A stretch of DNA of 64,000 bases from Breoghania sp. L-A4 (GTDB lineage Bacteria > Pseudomonadota > Alphaproteobacteria > Rhizobiales > Stappiaceae): the NCBI RefSeq assembly GCF_003432385.1, contig NZ_CP031841.1, positions 3,821,579 to 3,885,578 of the forward strand. Direction: 5' to 3'. Below are positions 27,612-38,296 of this stretch, one piece after another. The notes under the pieces are model-generated. The model did no database searches. It worked only from the letters and a program-made list of their open reading frames with translations, and was not told where the DNA came from. Numbering within the stretch: position 1 is the stretch's first letter; every line of letters begins with the position of its first letter. The position numbers were made by a program, and so were the translations under genes.

Positions 27612-28318
27612 GCCCCGACGCCTGGGTCCTCTATGAATGGCGGGATCTTCGGCTCAACGCCACCATCGTCTTCACCTGGGGCGTCATGGCGATCCTCGTC
27701 CTCGGCTCGTGGGCGGTCACCGCACGGCTGAGCGAGGGGGAAACCGTGTCCCGCTGGCAGGTGATGCTGGAGGTGATCGTCTCCACCATCCGCGACCAGA
27801 TCGCTGAGGTCGGCGCCGACACACCCGGCCGCTACCTGCCCTTCATCGGCACGCTCTTCCTGTTCATCGCCACGGCCAATGTGCTGGCGGTGGTACCGGG
27901 ATACGAGGCGCCCACCGGCTCGCTTTCCACCACCGCGGCGCTGGCGATCTGCGTTCTGGTGGCGGTGCCGCTGTTTTCGATCGGCGAGCGCGGGCTGCGT
28001 GGCTACCTGCGCACCTATCTGCAGCCGACGCCGTTCATGCTGCCATTCAACCTGGTGAGCGAAGTGTCCCGCACCGTTGCGCTGGCCGTGCGGCTGTATG
28101 GCAACATGATGAGTGGTACCGTCATCGTGGGTATCCTGATCAGCGTCGCTCCGTTCTTCTTTCCGGTCGTGATGCAGGTTCTGGGCCTGCTGACCGGTCT
28201 GATCCAGGCCTACATCTTCGCCATTCTCGCGATGGTCTATATCGGCTCTGCAAGCCGCGGCCGCCGCGGGTCCGACAATCCGGCCGCGGCACAAGAAACC
28301 GAAGCAAAAGGAGACTGA
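27602..28318 (+). CDS. atpB: N-ATPase subunit a
   Basis: A 238-residue membrane stator with five or six helices. The essential arginine is Arg164 in LAVRLYGNMMSG, the half-channel helix that faces the c-ring carboxylate. The C-terminal helix LLTGLIQAYIFAILAMVYIG is typical. ATG 27602 overlaps the end of atpR; the longer open frame back to 27284 is not needed. Confidence 0.93.
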   Translation: MEISPDAWVLYEWRDLRLNATIVFTWGVMAILVLGSWAVTARLSEGETVSRWQVMLEVIVSTIRDQIAEVGADTPGRYLPFIGTLFLFIATANVLAVVPGYEAPTGSLSTTAALAICVLVAVPLFSIGERGLRGYLRTYLQPTPFMLPFNLVSEVSRTVALAVRLYGNMMSGTVIVGILISVAPFFFPVVMQVLGLLTGLIQAYIFAILAMVYIGSASRGRRGSDNPAAAQETEAKGD

Positions 28319-28320
28319 GC

Positions 28321-28611
28321 ATGGATTCAGCAACATGGATTGCCGTGATCTCGATCTTTACCGCCGGGCTCACCATCGCCATCGGTTCAATCGGTCCGGC
28401 GCTGGCCGAAGGGCGCGCCGCGTCGCAGGCGCTTCAGGCAATCGCGCAGCAACCCGACGCCGCAAACACGATCACCCGGACGCTGTTCGTCAGCCTTGCG
28501 ATGATCGAATCGACGGCGATCTACTGCTTCGTGGTGTCGATGATCCTGATCTTCGCCAATCCGTTCACAAACCTCGCCGCCCAAACCGCCACGCAGGCCG
28601 CCGGAGGCTGA
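28321..28611 (+). CDS. atpE: N-ATPase subunit c
   Basis: A 96-residue two-helix rotor subunit. The ion site is unusual: Glu30 in the first helix (ALAEGRA) faces the essential Glu63 with Ser64, Thr65 and Tyr68 (IESTAIY). The EST..Y signature matches sodium-binding c-rings, where position 30 would be a glutamine. Two carboxylates are typical of N-ATPases, for which sodium was first predicted, but the Burkholderia pseudomallei c-ring was reported as proton-coupled. Ion use here is therefore open. Confidence 0.93.
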   Translation: MDSATWIAVISIFTAGLTIAIGSIGPALAEGRAASQALQAIAQQPDAANTITRTLFVSLAMIESTAIYCFVVSMILIFANPFTNLAAQTATQAAGG

Positions 28612-28615
28612 TCGC

Positions 28616-29410
28616 ATGCAGATCGACTGGCTGACCGTGGCGGCGCAGATCGTCAACTTTCTCGTTCTCGTCTGGCTGCTGCAACGGTTCCTCTACCGCC
28701 CCATCACTCAGGCCATGGCGCGGCGGGAGGAGCGCATCGAAACACGGCTGTACGAGGCGAAGACCGCGCGCGAAGCGGTCGACGCAGAGGCAGCCGATCT
28801 GCGCGAACAGCAGCGGGCGCTGGAGGCCGACCGGGAGGCGATGCTGAACGAGGCCCGGCAGGAGGCCGACGCCCTGCGCGCCCGGCTCGAGGAGGACATC
28901 CGCAAGGAGATGGACGCCAAGCGCAGCACGTGGCAGGCGCATCTGGAGGAGGAGCGTGAGGCCTTTGCCGACAAGCTGCGGCAGCGCGCCGGCCATCAGG
29001 TGATCGACATCGTCGGGCGCGTGCTCGAGGACTACACCGGCAGCGACCTGGCCGGACAGGTGGCCGGCACCTTCGCGGATCGCCTCGCCGCCCTTGACGG
29101 CGACGAGCGCGAAAAGCTGTCGGCCGCGGCGAACCGGGCACAGGGGCCCGCCCGCGTGGAAAGCAGCGTCGCGCTCAAGCCGGGTGTGCGAGGCCAGATT
29201 ACCCGCGCGATCCACGAATGCGTCGCCAAGGATATCGAGGTCGAGTATCGCGAGGACGACGATCTGCTGCTGGGCATCCGCCTGACCATCGGCGAGCAGA
29301 CGGTCGAATGGTCCGCCTCCCGGTTCCTGCACCGGCTCGAGACAACGCTTGACGAGGTGATGGAGCACGGCGCTCACCGCAGTTCCGGCCGCGCGCCGGT
29401 CACCGGCTGA
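28616..29410 (+). CDS. atpF: N-ATPase subunit b with delta-like C-terminus
   Basis: A 264-residue peripheral stalk protein: one N-terminal membrane helix (LTVAAQIVNFLVLVWLLQRF), a long coiled coil to about residue 130, and a C-terminal domain (VESSVALKPGVRGQITRAIH, LLLGIRLTIGEQTVEWSA) that takes the role of delta. No separate delta gene is present, as expected for this ATPase type. It starts five bases after the atpE stop. Confidence 0.9.
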   Translation: MQIDWLTVAAQIVNFLVLVWLLQRFLYRPITQAMARREERIETRLYEAKTAREAVDAEAADLREQQRALEADREAMLNEARQEADALRARLEEDIRKEMDAKRSTWQAHLEEEREAFADKLRQRAGHQVIDIVGRVLEDYTGSDLAGQVAGTFADRLAALDGDEREKLSAAANRAQGPARVESSVALKPGVRGQITRAIHECVAKDIEVEYREDDDLLLGIRLTIGEQTVEWSASRFLHRLETTLDEVMEHGAHRSSGRAPVTG

Positions 29411-29419
29411 GGGGACACG

Positions 29420-30955
29420 ATGACCTTCGGCGATCTGCACGACGATCTTTTCGCTCCGCTCGAGGACGCGCTCGCACGGGTCAGCCCCGCACTCGAGAGG
29501 GCCGAAATCGCCCGCATCCTGTCGGTCGGCAACGGCGTGGCGGAAGTTGCGGGTTTTACCGACCTGCATGCGGACGAGCTTCTGACCTTCGCCGGCGGCG
29601 TGATGGGGATCGCCTCGAACCTCAGCGAGGCCCGCGCGGGCGTCATTGTTCTGGGCGAAACCGAGCGCTTGCGCCCCGGCGATCCGGTGCGCCGCACCGG
29701 CCGCGTTGTCAATGTGCCCGTGGGCACGGGGCTGATCGGCCGGGTGGTGGATGCGCTTGGCCGCCCGCTCGACGGCGGCGGCGCCATCGGCGCACGAGAA
29801 TTCCTGCCGGTCGAGCAGCCCGCGCCACCCATCATGCACCGCGCGCCGGTGCAGGTGCCGCTGCAGACCGGGATCAAGGCCATCGACGCGGCCATTCCGA
29901 TCGGCCGCGGCCAACGCGAGCTGATCCTCGGCGACCGGCAAACCGGCAAGACCGCCATCGCCGTCGATGCGATCCTGAACCAGCGCGACAGCGGCGTGCT
30001 GTCGATCTATTGCGCCATCGGTCAGCGCGCCTCGGCGGTGGCGCGCGTCATCCAGAGCCTGCGCGAAGGCGGCGCGATGGACCGCACCATCGTCGTCGTA
30101 GCCAGCGGCGAGGATGCGCCGGGGCTGCAATTCGTCGCGCCCTATGCCGCCACCTCGATGGCGGAACATTTCATGGCCGAGGGGCGCGATGTGCTGATCG
30201 TCTACGACGACCTGACCCGCCATGCCCGCGCCTACCGCGAGCTTTCACTGCTGCTGCGGCGCCCGCCGGGGCGCGAGGCCTATCCGGGCGACATTTTCTA
30301 CATCCATTCCAGGCTGCTGGAACGCGCCACGCAGCTCCGCCCGGAATACGGCGGCGGCTCGCTCACGGCGCTCCCGGTGGTCGAGACCCAGGCGCAGAAC
30401 ATCTCGGCCTACATCCCGACCAACCTGATCTCGATCACCGACGGGCAGGTCTATCTGTCGCCCTCCCTGTTCGAAAAGGGACATTTGCCGGCCATTGACA
30501 TCGGCACCTCCGTCAGCCGCGTCGGCGGCAAGGTGCAGTTGCCGGCGTTTCGCGCCGTCGCGGGCAACCTGCGGCTGATGTATGCGCAGTTCGAGGAACT
30601 GGAGACCTTCGCCCGGTTCGGCACCCAGCTTGACGCCGAAACCCGGCGCAAGCTGACCCGCGGGCTGCGCGTGCGCGAGGTGCTGAAACAGCGCGAGCAT
30701 GATCATCTGGACGTGCCCGAGCAGATCGCGGCGCTGCTCGCCGCGACGGAAGGCCTGTTCGACGACCTCGAGCCCGACGCCGTGGCCGGAGCCGAACAGA
30801 CGGTGCGCAAAGCCGTGCGCGCGCGGGCTGGCGATGTCTGCGACCGGATCGACGCGGGAGAGAAGCTGGACGACGCCGATCGTGCAACGCTGATCAAGGT
30901 GATGCGCGACGCGCTGTCGGAATCGCAGACGGAGGCGGACGATGGACACGCTTGA
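29420..30955 (+). CDS. atpA: N-ATPase alpha subunit
   Basis: A 511-residue non-catalytic nucleotide-binding subunit. The chain has the barrel domain, Walker A GDRQTGKT, the conserved [20 protein letters not shown] and [20 protein letters not shown] segments, and the [20 protein letters not shown] motif. Its length is normal and no frame damage is seen. Its 3' end overlaps atpG by 14 bases. Confidence 0.95.
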   Translation: MTFGDLHDDLFAPLEDALARVSPALERAEIARILSVGNGVAEVAGFTDLHADELLTFAGGVMGIASNLSEARAGVIVLGETERLRPGDPVRRTGRVVNVPVGTGLIGRVVDALGRPLDGGGAIGAREFLPVEQPAPPIMHRAPVQVPLQTGIKAIDAAIPIGRGQRELILGDRQTGKTAIAVDAILNQRDSGVLSIYCAIGQRASAVARVIQSLREGGAMDRTIVVVASGEDAPGLQFVAPYAATSMAEHFMAEGRDVLIVYDDLTRHARAYRELSLLLRRPPGREAYPGDIFYIHSRLLERATQLRPEYGGGSLTALPVVETQAQNISAYIPTNLISITDGQVYLSPSLFEKGHLPAIDIGTSVSRVGGKVQLPAFRAVAGNLRLMYAQFEELETFARFGTQLDAETRRKLTRGLRVREVLKQREHDHLDVPEQIAALLAATEGLFDDLEPDAVAGAEQTVRKAVRARAGDVCDRIDAGEKLDDADRATLIKVMRDALSESQTEADDGHA

Positions 30956-31820
30956 AAGCCTCGCGGACGCGCTGGAGACCACGGGCGACATTCAATCCAT
31001 CGTGCGGACGATGAAGGCGCTGTCCTCAGTCAGCATCCGGCAATACGAACACGCCGAAGCGGCGATGGCGGATTATGCCCGCACCGTCGAACTGGGTCTG
31101 ATGGCGGTTTTGCGCCAACAAGGATCCGCCGGTCTGCTCCTGCCCGGCGCCGACAGCGCGGCCGGGCGCGAGGCGCTGATCGTGATCGGGTCCGATCGCG
31201 GGCTGTGCGGGGGATACAACGACAAGGTCACACGCGCCGCCCTCTCGCGGATGGGGGACCAGCCCATGGTGCTGGGCGTCATCGGGACGCGCGTGGCGGC
31301 CAGGCTCGAGGCGGATGGGCGGCGCGTGGATACGGTCCATACCCTGCCCGGCTCGGTGGAGGGACTGTCGCGGCTGGTCCAATCGGTGATCCTCGGGATC
31401 GACCGCTGGACACGGCTCGAAGGGGTCAGACAGGTCTGGCTCGTCCACAATCGCCGCGAGGGACGCAGCACGGCGAAGCCGCAGACTCACCGGTTGCTGC
31501 CATTGCCTGACGGCTATCTGCAAAAACTGGCGAAGGTCGACTGGCCCGGACGGTCCCTGCCACTGTTCCGGATGGATCCCGACCGGCTGATGTCATGGCT
31601 CGTGCAGCAGCGGTTGTTTGTGATGCTCTACCGCGCCCTGGCCGAGGCGTCGGCCAGTGAACACGCCTCCCGGCTGGCCGCGATGCAGGCCGCCGAGCGC
31701 AACATCGAGGAGCGGCGCGACGACCTGCGCCAGCTGTACCGCCAGCGCCGGCAGGAATCGATCACCCGGGAGCTCCTGGACGTGGTCTCGGGCTTTGAGG
31801 CCGTCAGCTCGGCGGATTGA
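30942..31820 (+). CDS. atpG: N-ATPase gamma subunit
   Basis: A 292-residue central shaft. The N-terminal helix ([19 protein letters not shown]), the Rossmann-like core with [16 protein letters not shown], and the C-terminal helix ([20 protein letters not shown], then [16 protein letters not shown]) are all present. The last 80 bases are duplicated at 33494-33571. It is the final gene of the atpDCQRBEFAG operon. Confidence 0.93.
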   Translation: MDTLESLADALETTGDIQSIVRTMKALSSVSIRQYEHAEAAMADYARTVELGLMAVLRQQGSAGLLLPGADSAAGREALIVIGSDRGLCGGYNDKVTRAALSRMGDQPMVLGVIGTRVAARLEADGRRVDTVHTLPGSVEGLSRLVQSVILGIDRWTRLEGVRQVWLVHNRREGRSTAKPQTHRLLPLPDGYLQKLAKVDWPGRSLPLFRMDPDRLMSWLVQQRLFVMLYRALAEASASEHASRLAAMQAAERNIEERRDDLRQLYRQRRQESITRELLDVVSGFEAVSSAD

Positions 31821-31822
31821 GC
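31739..31822 (+). repeat. 3' end of atpG, copy A of a duplication
   Basis: From CCGCCAGCGCC to just past the TGA this segment matches 33494-33571, with a six-base gap and scattered substitutions. The encoded ends are nearly identical ([19 protein letters not shown] versus [19 protein letters not shown]). Confidence 0.85.
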
Positions 31823-32026
31823 ATCACCGCCCGCTTGGCGCCGCGCTGGTCATTGCCGCCACCATCTTCTGCGCGCCCACGGCGTGAAGATCGCCAGCGC
31901 GCTGTCCAGACGCATGTCCCCTCCAGCGTGTTCCCCAATGTCACTCGCCACCCGCTTCTGTGGGGCTTGAAGGGCGATGGCCGTCAATTCGGCTCCGCGC
32001 CACACTGACGTGACGCAGAGCGTCGA

Positions 32027-32992
32027 TCAACGCGGCTCGGTGTGCACCCTGTCTGCCTCCAATGCTTCGGCGGTTCGCGCCAGCGCAGAGTCGATGTCGT
32101 CTGTCCGCAGGAACTGATCGTCCAGCAGGGTGGGCTCGTAGGGGAGCTGACGCCGCGTCACGGCAACCATATGCCCAATCGACCCGAGCAATCTCGCCAG
32201 CGATGCGTCCGTACCGTAGCGGATACCCTTCGGCACGCAGATTCCGTCGTCCTCGCCCGGCTCCTGGCCCGGCGGACAGACCCGGCCACCACGGCCCGGC
32301 TCGACCTCCGGCGTCACCGGCCCGATATCGCCGGCCACGCAGCCGCCGTCGATCGGACTTGGCCGCATTCCGTTGGGACATGCGATGAGATAACCGTCAG
32401 GAACCGGGACGAGCAGGATCTTGATGTCCGGCACGCACCGGTCGTCCTTGCCCGGGATCTGGCCCGGAGGGCACCCGCCCTCGCCGGGGCGCTGCGGTTT
32501 CAGCGTGAACGTGACCCCGCACAGGCCGGACGGCCCGGGCTGGCTGCCGTCCGGACAGGGCTCCAGCCGGTAGCCGGCCTCGCCGGTCCGGTTTCCATTG
32601 CCAGAACTCTTTCGGCAGGCGGCTTCACATGCGTTGTTCGATTTTTCGCAGCCGACTTTGTCCTTGTCGAAGCGGCGATCGGAGCTGACCGTGCAATTGG
32701 CGAATTGGCTGTTCGCGCTTGCCATGCAGCTTCTGTAGCCGGCGGTCCCCTTCTTGTACTCCGAGCAGTCGGAAGTGCGGCGGCTCAAGTCCGCCTTGCA
32801 GGACCTTTCCGAAGTCGCGTGGTTGGTCTGGGTGGTCTTGTCGCAGTCGGCCTTCTGATCCTCGCATTGATCAAGGCACATCTGCAGCGAGTCGGCGCGC
32901 GCGGTCGATGCGATGGTGGAGAGCACGAAGCCGAGCATAAGCACAATTGCCGCTCTCAGGATCGCGCATTGCTCCGGGCTAGCTCGAACCAT
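32027..32992 (-). CDS. Secreted cysteine-rich CPxG-repeat protein of unknown function
   Basis: The 321-residue product has a signal peptide ending TARADS, then a cysteine-rich helical part (MCLDQCEDQKADCDKT, SCKADLSRRTSDCSEY, CEKSNNACEAACRK). Four repeats of the CP-x-G-x2-P...C type follow: CPDGSQPGPSGLC, CPPGQIPGKDDRC, CPNGMRPSPIDGGC and CPPGQEPGEDDGIC. The C-terminal 70 residues are helical and cysteine-free. ATG 32992 is preceded by GAGGAAAG; an ATG at 33007 is an alternative. It is probably periplasmic or outer-surface, with disulphides. I do not recognise the family. It lies alone in an insert between atpG and arcC. Confidence 0.75.
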   Translation of the reverse strand: MVRASPEQCAILRAAIVLMLGFVLSTIASTARADSLQMCLDQCEDQKADCDKTTQTNHATSERSCKADLSRRTSDCSEYKKGTAGYRSCMASANSQFANCTVSSDRRFDKDKVGCEKSNNACEAACRKSSGNGNRTGEAGYRLEPCPDGSQPGPSGLCGVTFTLKPQRPGEGGCPPGQIPGKDDRCVPDIKILLVPVPDGYLIACPNGMRPSPIDGGCVAGDIGPVTPEVEPGRGGRVCPPGQEPGEDDGICVPKGIRYGTDASLARLLGSIGHMVAVTRRQLPYEPTLLDDQFLRTDDIDSALARTAEALEADRVHTEPR

Positions 32993-33589
32993 TTTCGCTT
33001 TCCTCATTGCCGGCTGGAACAGTCTGCAGCAAGTCCACTGAACGGCGCGCGTGAAATTCCAATTCTCCGTGCCGCAGCGCCGGGGTTGAATATGCAACTA
33101 GACAGTCACCAGTCACCATGCGCTGTCAGAATATCAAAATATACCGTAGAAACTCATCAATATTGAATAGTAATCTGTACGATCAGAGTTGACAAGTCGA
33201 TATCGCGTTGGCGCTGCGGAAGAGAACAACAAAAAGCCGGAACATTACTGTAATACATAGCGCAATTCGGCTGATACGCTTCAAGATACCGGATAGAAGG
33301 TGCGTGTGCCGCAGCGGAACAGTCCGTCCGCCATCAGTCCTCCACGACGAGAACCGTCCCAGCACGTCCATATCGAAGATGGCCTGACGCGGGCCCTGGT
33401 CGCAGCGCCGCAGAAGATCGTCGTCACGCGAAAGATCAATGGGAGCCTGGATGATGACCTGCACCGGGTCGCACTCGTCTCGACTGTTGCGCACCGCCAG
33501 CGCCACACGATCACCCGGAAATTTCTGGACGTGGTCTCGGGCTTTGAGGCCGTCAGTTCGGCAGACTGAGCGTCCGCGTACCAGCACGC
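32993..33589. other. AT-richer spacer with duplicated atpG tail
   Basis: About 600 bases. The 33080-33290 part is distinctly AT-rich. A minus-strand frame covers roughly 33290-33540 (LAVRNSRDECDPVQVIIQAP, then QAIFDMDVLGRF) and could be a degraded gene, but it has no clear start and overlaps the duplicated atpG end. Nothing else was recognised. Confidence 0.45.
33494..33571 (+). repeat. 3' end of atpG, copy B of a duplication
   Basis: A fragment matching 31739-31822 including the stop codon, with no atpG sequence upstream of it. It lies 20 bases from the arcC stop. Confidence 0.85.
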
Positions 33590-34512
33590 TCAAACGACCG
33601 CTCCAAACGCAACAACGGTTCCCGCGCGCCCCTCGAGGATCGCCAGCGCCTCGCCCAGCCGTCCGATCCCGGCCATGCGACCCTCACCGCCAGCCGCGAA
33701 ACGCGCCGCGGCTTCGGCTTTCGGTCCCATCGAGCCCGCCGGCAGGCCCAGCGCGGCGGCCTCGGCGGGGCTGAGCCGCTCGATCCGGGACACCTTCTCG
33801 GTGCCGAAGTTGCGCAGGATCCCCTCGACATCGGTCAGCATCAGCAGCGCGTCCGCGTCCAGGTTCTCGGCCAGAAGCGCGCTCGCCGCGTCCTTGTCGA
33901 TCACCGCCTGAACGCCGGTAAGGCTCCCGTCGGCGCGCGCCATCACCGGGATGCCCCGCCGCCGGCGCAGATCACGATGGTGCCGTGCCGCAACAGCAGC
34001 CGGATCACCTTCAGGTCGGGAATCTCCACCGGCGCGGGCGAGGGCACGACGCGGCGCCAGTGGTCGCCGTCGCGCGCGATGCTCCAGCCGTGGCGCTGCG
34101 CCATCTCCTCCGCCTGCGCCTTGTCGTAAACGGGGCCGACGAACTTCGTCGGCTTGTCGAAGGCCGGATCCTCGGGGTCGACACGGATCTGTGTGAGCAG
34201 CGTGGCGACGGGGCGCGTGTGAGCGAGCGCATTTTCCAGCTCCTGCTCGATCAGGTAGCCGATCATGCCTTCCGTCTCGGCGCCCATCACGTCGAGCGGA
34301 TAGATCTCGTCGGGCTTGTAGGCGAGGCCCTGCAGGGCGAGCAGGCCCACCTGCGGGCCGTTGCCATGGGTGATGACGAGGTCGTGTCCGGCCTCCACGA
34401 TCTGGGCCAAGGCTGCTGCGGCGATCCGGGCGTTCTCGCGCTGATGCCCGGCCGTCAGCGCCTGTCCGCGCGCCAGCAGCGCGTTGCCACCAAGGGCTGC
34501 CACCACCAGCAT
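33590..34512 (-). CDS. arcC: Carbamate kinase (frameshift)
   Basis: The last enzyme of the arginine deiminase pathway, making ATP and carbamate from carbamoyl phosphate and ADP. The first part runs from [20 protein letters not shown] through [11 protein letters not shown] to [11 protein letters not shown]. The second part, in another frame, starts after the C4 run at 33954-33957 with [20 protein letters not shown] and ends with [14 protein letters not shown]. One extra G on the coding strand gives a continuous 307-residue chain with the family's CAGGGGIPV motif restored. ATG 34512 follows the arcB stop by four bases. Probably a sequencing error, otherwise a recent null allele. Confidence 0.88.
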
Positions 34513-34516
34513 CGCC

Positions 34517-35518
34517 TCACGCTCCCAGCGTCGCGACGAGCACGGCCTTGATCGTATGAAGCCTGTTCTCGGCCTGATCGAAGACGATCGAGGCGGCGCT
34601 TTCAAAGACCTCGTCCGTCACCTCCATCTCCGAGATGCCGAAGTCCTTCTGAATCTGCGCGCCCAGTTCGGTCTCGGCGTTGTGGAAGGCCGGCAGGCAA
34701 TGCATGAAGCGGGTGCGCGGGTTGCCGGTATTGGCCATGACATCCGCCGTCACCTGGTAGGGCTTCAACAGCCCGATGCGTTCCGCCCAGCGGTCCTTCG
34801 CCTCGCCCATGGAAACCCAGACGTCGGTGTAGAGGAAATCGGCACCCAGCGTCGCCTCCGCCACGTCCTCGGATATCAGCACCTTCGCGCCGGTTTCCTT
34901 TGCGATCGCGCGCGCCTCGGCCTCGATCTCCTTCTCGGGCCAGCAGGCGCGCGGGGCGCACAGCCGCACGTCCATCCCCATCTTGGCGCCGCCGATCAGA
35001 AGGCTGTCGCCCATGTTGTTGCCGGCGTCACCAAGAAAGCAGTAGGCGATGTCGCGCCAGGGTTTCCCTGCATGTTCCTGCATAGTCAGGAAATCCGCCA
35101 GGATCTGGGTCGGATGAAATTCGTCCGTGAGTCCGTTCCAGACCGGCACGCCGGCATGGGCGGCCAGTTCCTCCACCACGGCCTGGCCGAAGCCGCGATA
35201 TTCGATCCCGTCGAACATCCGGCCCAACACGCGCGCGGTATCCTTCACCGTCTCCTTCCGGCCGATATGCGAGCCCGAGGGCCCCAGATAGGTGACGTTC
35301 GCGCCCTGGTCGTGGGCGGCGACCTCGAAGCCCGCGCGGGTGCGGGTACTGTCTTTCTCGAAGATCAGGGCGATCTCCTTGCCCTTCAGCAGGGGCTGTT
35401 CGGTGCCCGCGTATTTCGCCGCCTTCAGATCGGCCGACAGCTTGAGGAGAAAGCCGATCTCCGCGGGCGTGAAATCGCGAAGGCTCAGGAAATGACGGTT
35501 CTTGAGATTGTAGGCCAT
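34517..35518 (-). CDS. arcB: Ornithine carbamoyltransferase (catabolic)
   Basis: A 333-residue enzyme that here should work in the phosphorolytic direction, splitting citrulline into ornithine and carbamoyl phosphate. It shows the carbamoyl phosphate motif STRTR (57-61), HPTQILADF, and the ornithine-site HCLP in [17 protein letters not shown] precedes ATG 35518. It sits between arcA and arcC with short gaps, as in classical arcDABC operons. This is the only arc gene in the window without a frame break. Confidence 0.95.
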   Translation of the reverse strand: MAYNLKNRHFLSLRDFTPAEIGFLLKLSADLKAAKYAGTEQPLLKGKEIALIFEKDSTRTRAGFEVAAHDQGANVTYLGPSGSHIGRKETVKDTARVLGRMFDGIEYRGFGQAVVEELAAHAGVPVWNGLTDEFHPTQILADFLTMQEHAGKPWRDIAYCFLGDAGNNMGDSLLIGGAKMGMDVRLCAPRACWPEKEIEAEARAIAKETGAKVLISEDVAEATLGADFLYTDVWVSMGEAKDRWAERIGLLKPYQVTADVMANTGNPRTRFMHCLPAFHNAETELGAQIQKDFGISEMEVTDEVFESAASIVFDQAENRLHTIKAVLVATLGA

Positions 35519-35527
35519 GCGGTCCTC

Positions 35528-36756
35528 CTAGGCCGGGTCGCGGATCGTCGGGCAGCTCATGCAGCGGCCACCTCCGCGGCCGCGGCCGAGCTCGGCGCCC
35601 GGCACCTCGAGCACTTCGATGCCCTCGGCGCGCAGCGCGGCGTTGGTGTCGTCGTTGCGGTCGTAGCCGATCACCACGCCGGGGCGCAGCGCGAGCACGT
35701 TGTTACCGTCATTCCACTGCTCGCGCGAGGCCTCGAAACTGTCCGTGCCGCCGGTCGGCACCACGGTGAGCTTCTTGAAGCCCATCGCCTTGGCCACGAC
35801 GTCGAAAAGCGGGCGGTCGATCCGGCGGATATCGAGGGGCGCGCGTCCCTCGCCGGGGTGGAGGTCGTAGACGGTCATCTCGGCGGCGACCTCGGTGAAG
35901 CTGGTCACCACCTCGCCGCCGCAGAAGGTGAACACGGTGTCGAGGTGCATCGCCGCCCGCGACTTCGGCAGCTGACAGGCAAGCACCCGCGTGGCGCGGC
36001 CCTGGTCGAACAGCGCCTCGGCCAGAAGTCCCACCCCTGCGGCGAGGAGCGTTCACCCATGCCTACGAGAACGACGCCGTTGCCCACCGGCATCACGTCG
36101 CCGCCCTCCAGCGTCGCCAGGCCGAAATCCCGGGTTGGATCGCCCCACACTACCTCGACCCGCCCCGCGAACTTGGGGTGGAAACGATAGATCGCGGCCG
36201 TCAGCAGCGTTTCGGGCCGCCGTGCCTGCCAGTACATCGGACTGAGGATGACGCCGGAGTAGATCCACGCGCTGTTGTCGCGGGTGAAGAGCGTGTTGGG
36301 AAGCGGCGGCAGGACGAAGCCGAGATGCCCCAGATAGGCACCGAACATGCCCGCCGCCTCGAAGGGCAAGTCGTCAACCGTCAGCCCGCCGATCAGGAAA
36401 TCCGCAAGCTCCACCCCCGGCATCTCATCCATCCAGGCGCGCAGGTCCGCCAACATCCCGACCCCGATCGCCTGGGGCGTGATCCGGTGGTCGAGCACCC
36501 ATGCACGAGCCTCGGGGATGTCGAGTGTCTCACCCAGCAACACCCCGGTATCCAGCACCTCCACCCCCTCGCCGCGCATGAGCTCGGCAAAGACGTCGTG
36601 GTCCTTTTGTGCCTGGCGCACCCAGAACACGTCGTCGAACAGCAACGCCTCGCAATTCTGGGGCGTGAGCCGCCGGTGCGCGCGGCCCGGCCTGCAGACG
36701 ATCACCTGCCGCAATCGCCCGGTCTCCGAATGAACGCCAAGGGTCTGGTCGCTCAT
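35528..36756 (-). CDS. arcA: Arginine deiminase (frameshift)
   Basis: It hydrolyses arginine to citrulline and ammonia. The N-terminal part shows [27 protein letters not shown] and [10 protein letters not shown]. After the C4 run at 36034-36037 the frame changes and continues [32 protein letters not shown] and the catalytic-cysteine segment GGRCMSCP at the C-terminus. Adding one G gives a 409-residue protein of normal length with all catalytic motifs. ATG 36756 overlaps the arcD stop (ATGA). Confidence 0.9.
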
Positions 36757-38221
36757 ACCACGGCTCCCTTCATCCAGGCGCCCACCGCCAGTGTGCTCAC
36801 GATGAAGACCGTCAGGATCAGCAGCAGCGGCCAGATGAAGACGATCCAGCGCTCATAGGGCACGCGTCCGATGGCCAGCCCGCCGATCACCACCGCAAAG
36901 GTCGGGTTGATCAGGTTCACGAGGCCGTTGGCCGACTGATAGGCCGTGACCACAAGGTCGCGCCCCACGCCGGCGAAATCCGCGAGCGGCGCGAGGATGG
37001 GCATCGACAGCACCGCGAGACCGGACGATGAGGGCACGAAGAAACTCATCCCGAGCTCGATGACGAACATCGTCGAAATAAAGGCAACGTCCGAGAGCCC
37101 GCCGAGCGTCTGCTCCGAGGCATGCAGGATCGTGTCGGCAATCCGCCCCTGTTCCATCACCACGACGATGCCGCGGGCCAGGCCGATGATCAGCGCGACC
37201 CCCAGAAGGTCCCGCGCCCCGTCGACGAACGCGCCGGTCAGCCGCTTCTCGCCCAGCCGGCCGACCAGCCCGGTCACGATTGCCGCCCCGAGGAAAAGCG
37301 CTCCCATTTTCGCCATCCACCAGCCTTGACTGGAAACACCCCAGATCATCACAACGAAGGTTGCAGCGAAGATGACGAGAATGACCTTCTGCGTGCCGGT
37401 AAGCGCGTCGTCCCCTCCCCGCCCTCACCGTCTTTCAGGAAATGCCGTTTGTGCGCATCCCACTGGCCGGCGACGACGGAGCGCGCGCTGTCGGCCTTCA
37501 CCCGCGCCGCATAGCGCATCACGTAGGCGACGCAGATCGCCAGGCCACCGATCAGCAGCACGAAGCGCAGGATCATGCCGTCGGTGAAGGGGATCGAGGC
37601 GGCGTTGGAGGCGATGATCGTGGCGAAGGGGTTGATGGTGGAGCCGAGCACGCCGATCCCCGCGCCGATCAGGATGATCGCGACCCCGGTGACGGCGTCG
37701 AAACCCGCGCGCAGCGCCACGGGCAGAAGAATGGCATAGAAGGCCAGCGTCTCCTCCGCCATGCCGTAGGTCGTGCCGCCGATGGCGAAGAGCGCCATCA
37801 GGATCGGGATCATCCAGATTTCACGCCCTCCCATCGCGCGCATCGCCGATCGCATGCCCGTGTCGATCGAGCCTGTGGCGTTGACCACGCCCAGAAAGCC
37901 GCCCAGCAGCAGGACGAAGAGCGCCACATCGATGGCGTTCGCCATGTTGCTCTCGGGATTGTAGAAGCCGCCGATGGGCGCCAGAAGCACCTCGACCGGG
38001 CCTTGCGGATTCGACTCGACCGTCTGGTAGGTGCCGGGCACGGCGACCTCACGGCCGATTTCCTGGTTCATCCGCCGCTCATACTGCCCCGCCGGAATGA
38101 TCCAGCTCAGCGCGGCCACCAGGATGATCAGCAGGAAGAGGATCGTGTAGGCCGTCGGGAAACGCGACTGCGGATCGGGATCCTTGTCGGACTTCACGGC
38201 TTCGGATGAGGTGTCGGGCAT
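36753..38221 (-). CDS. arcD: YfcC-type arginine/ornithine transporter (frameshift)
   Basis: A membrane protein of about 489 residues from the YfcC/DcuC-like family, often found in arc operons in place of classical ArcD. Many helices are visible ([59 protein letters not shown]; later [20 protein letters not shown] and [20 protein letters not shown]). The frame breaks at the C4 run 37412-37415. One extra G links LKDGEGGE to [15 protein letters not shown] and the C-terminal half. The transported pair (arginine in, ornithine or citrulline out) is inferred from the operon. Confidence 0.85.
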
Positions 38222-38296
38222 GACTTTCTCGTTTCCTTTGGATCAGATTCCGTTTGCCTTGCACAATTGGCGTACCTCGATTTCAGGCGCGGAGTA

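Noticed and set aside
28565-30223. A 552-codon open frame antisense to atpF and atpA
   Set aside because: It mirrors the ATPase genes and has no recognisable domain.
32042-33166. A 374-codon plus-strand frame antisense to the cysteine-rich protein
   Set aside because: The minus-strand product has a signal peptide and repeated cysteine modules, while the antisense frame has no structure beyond arginine/alanine richness.
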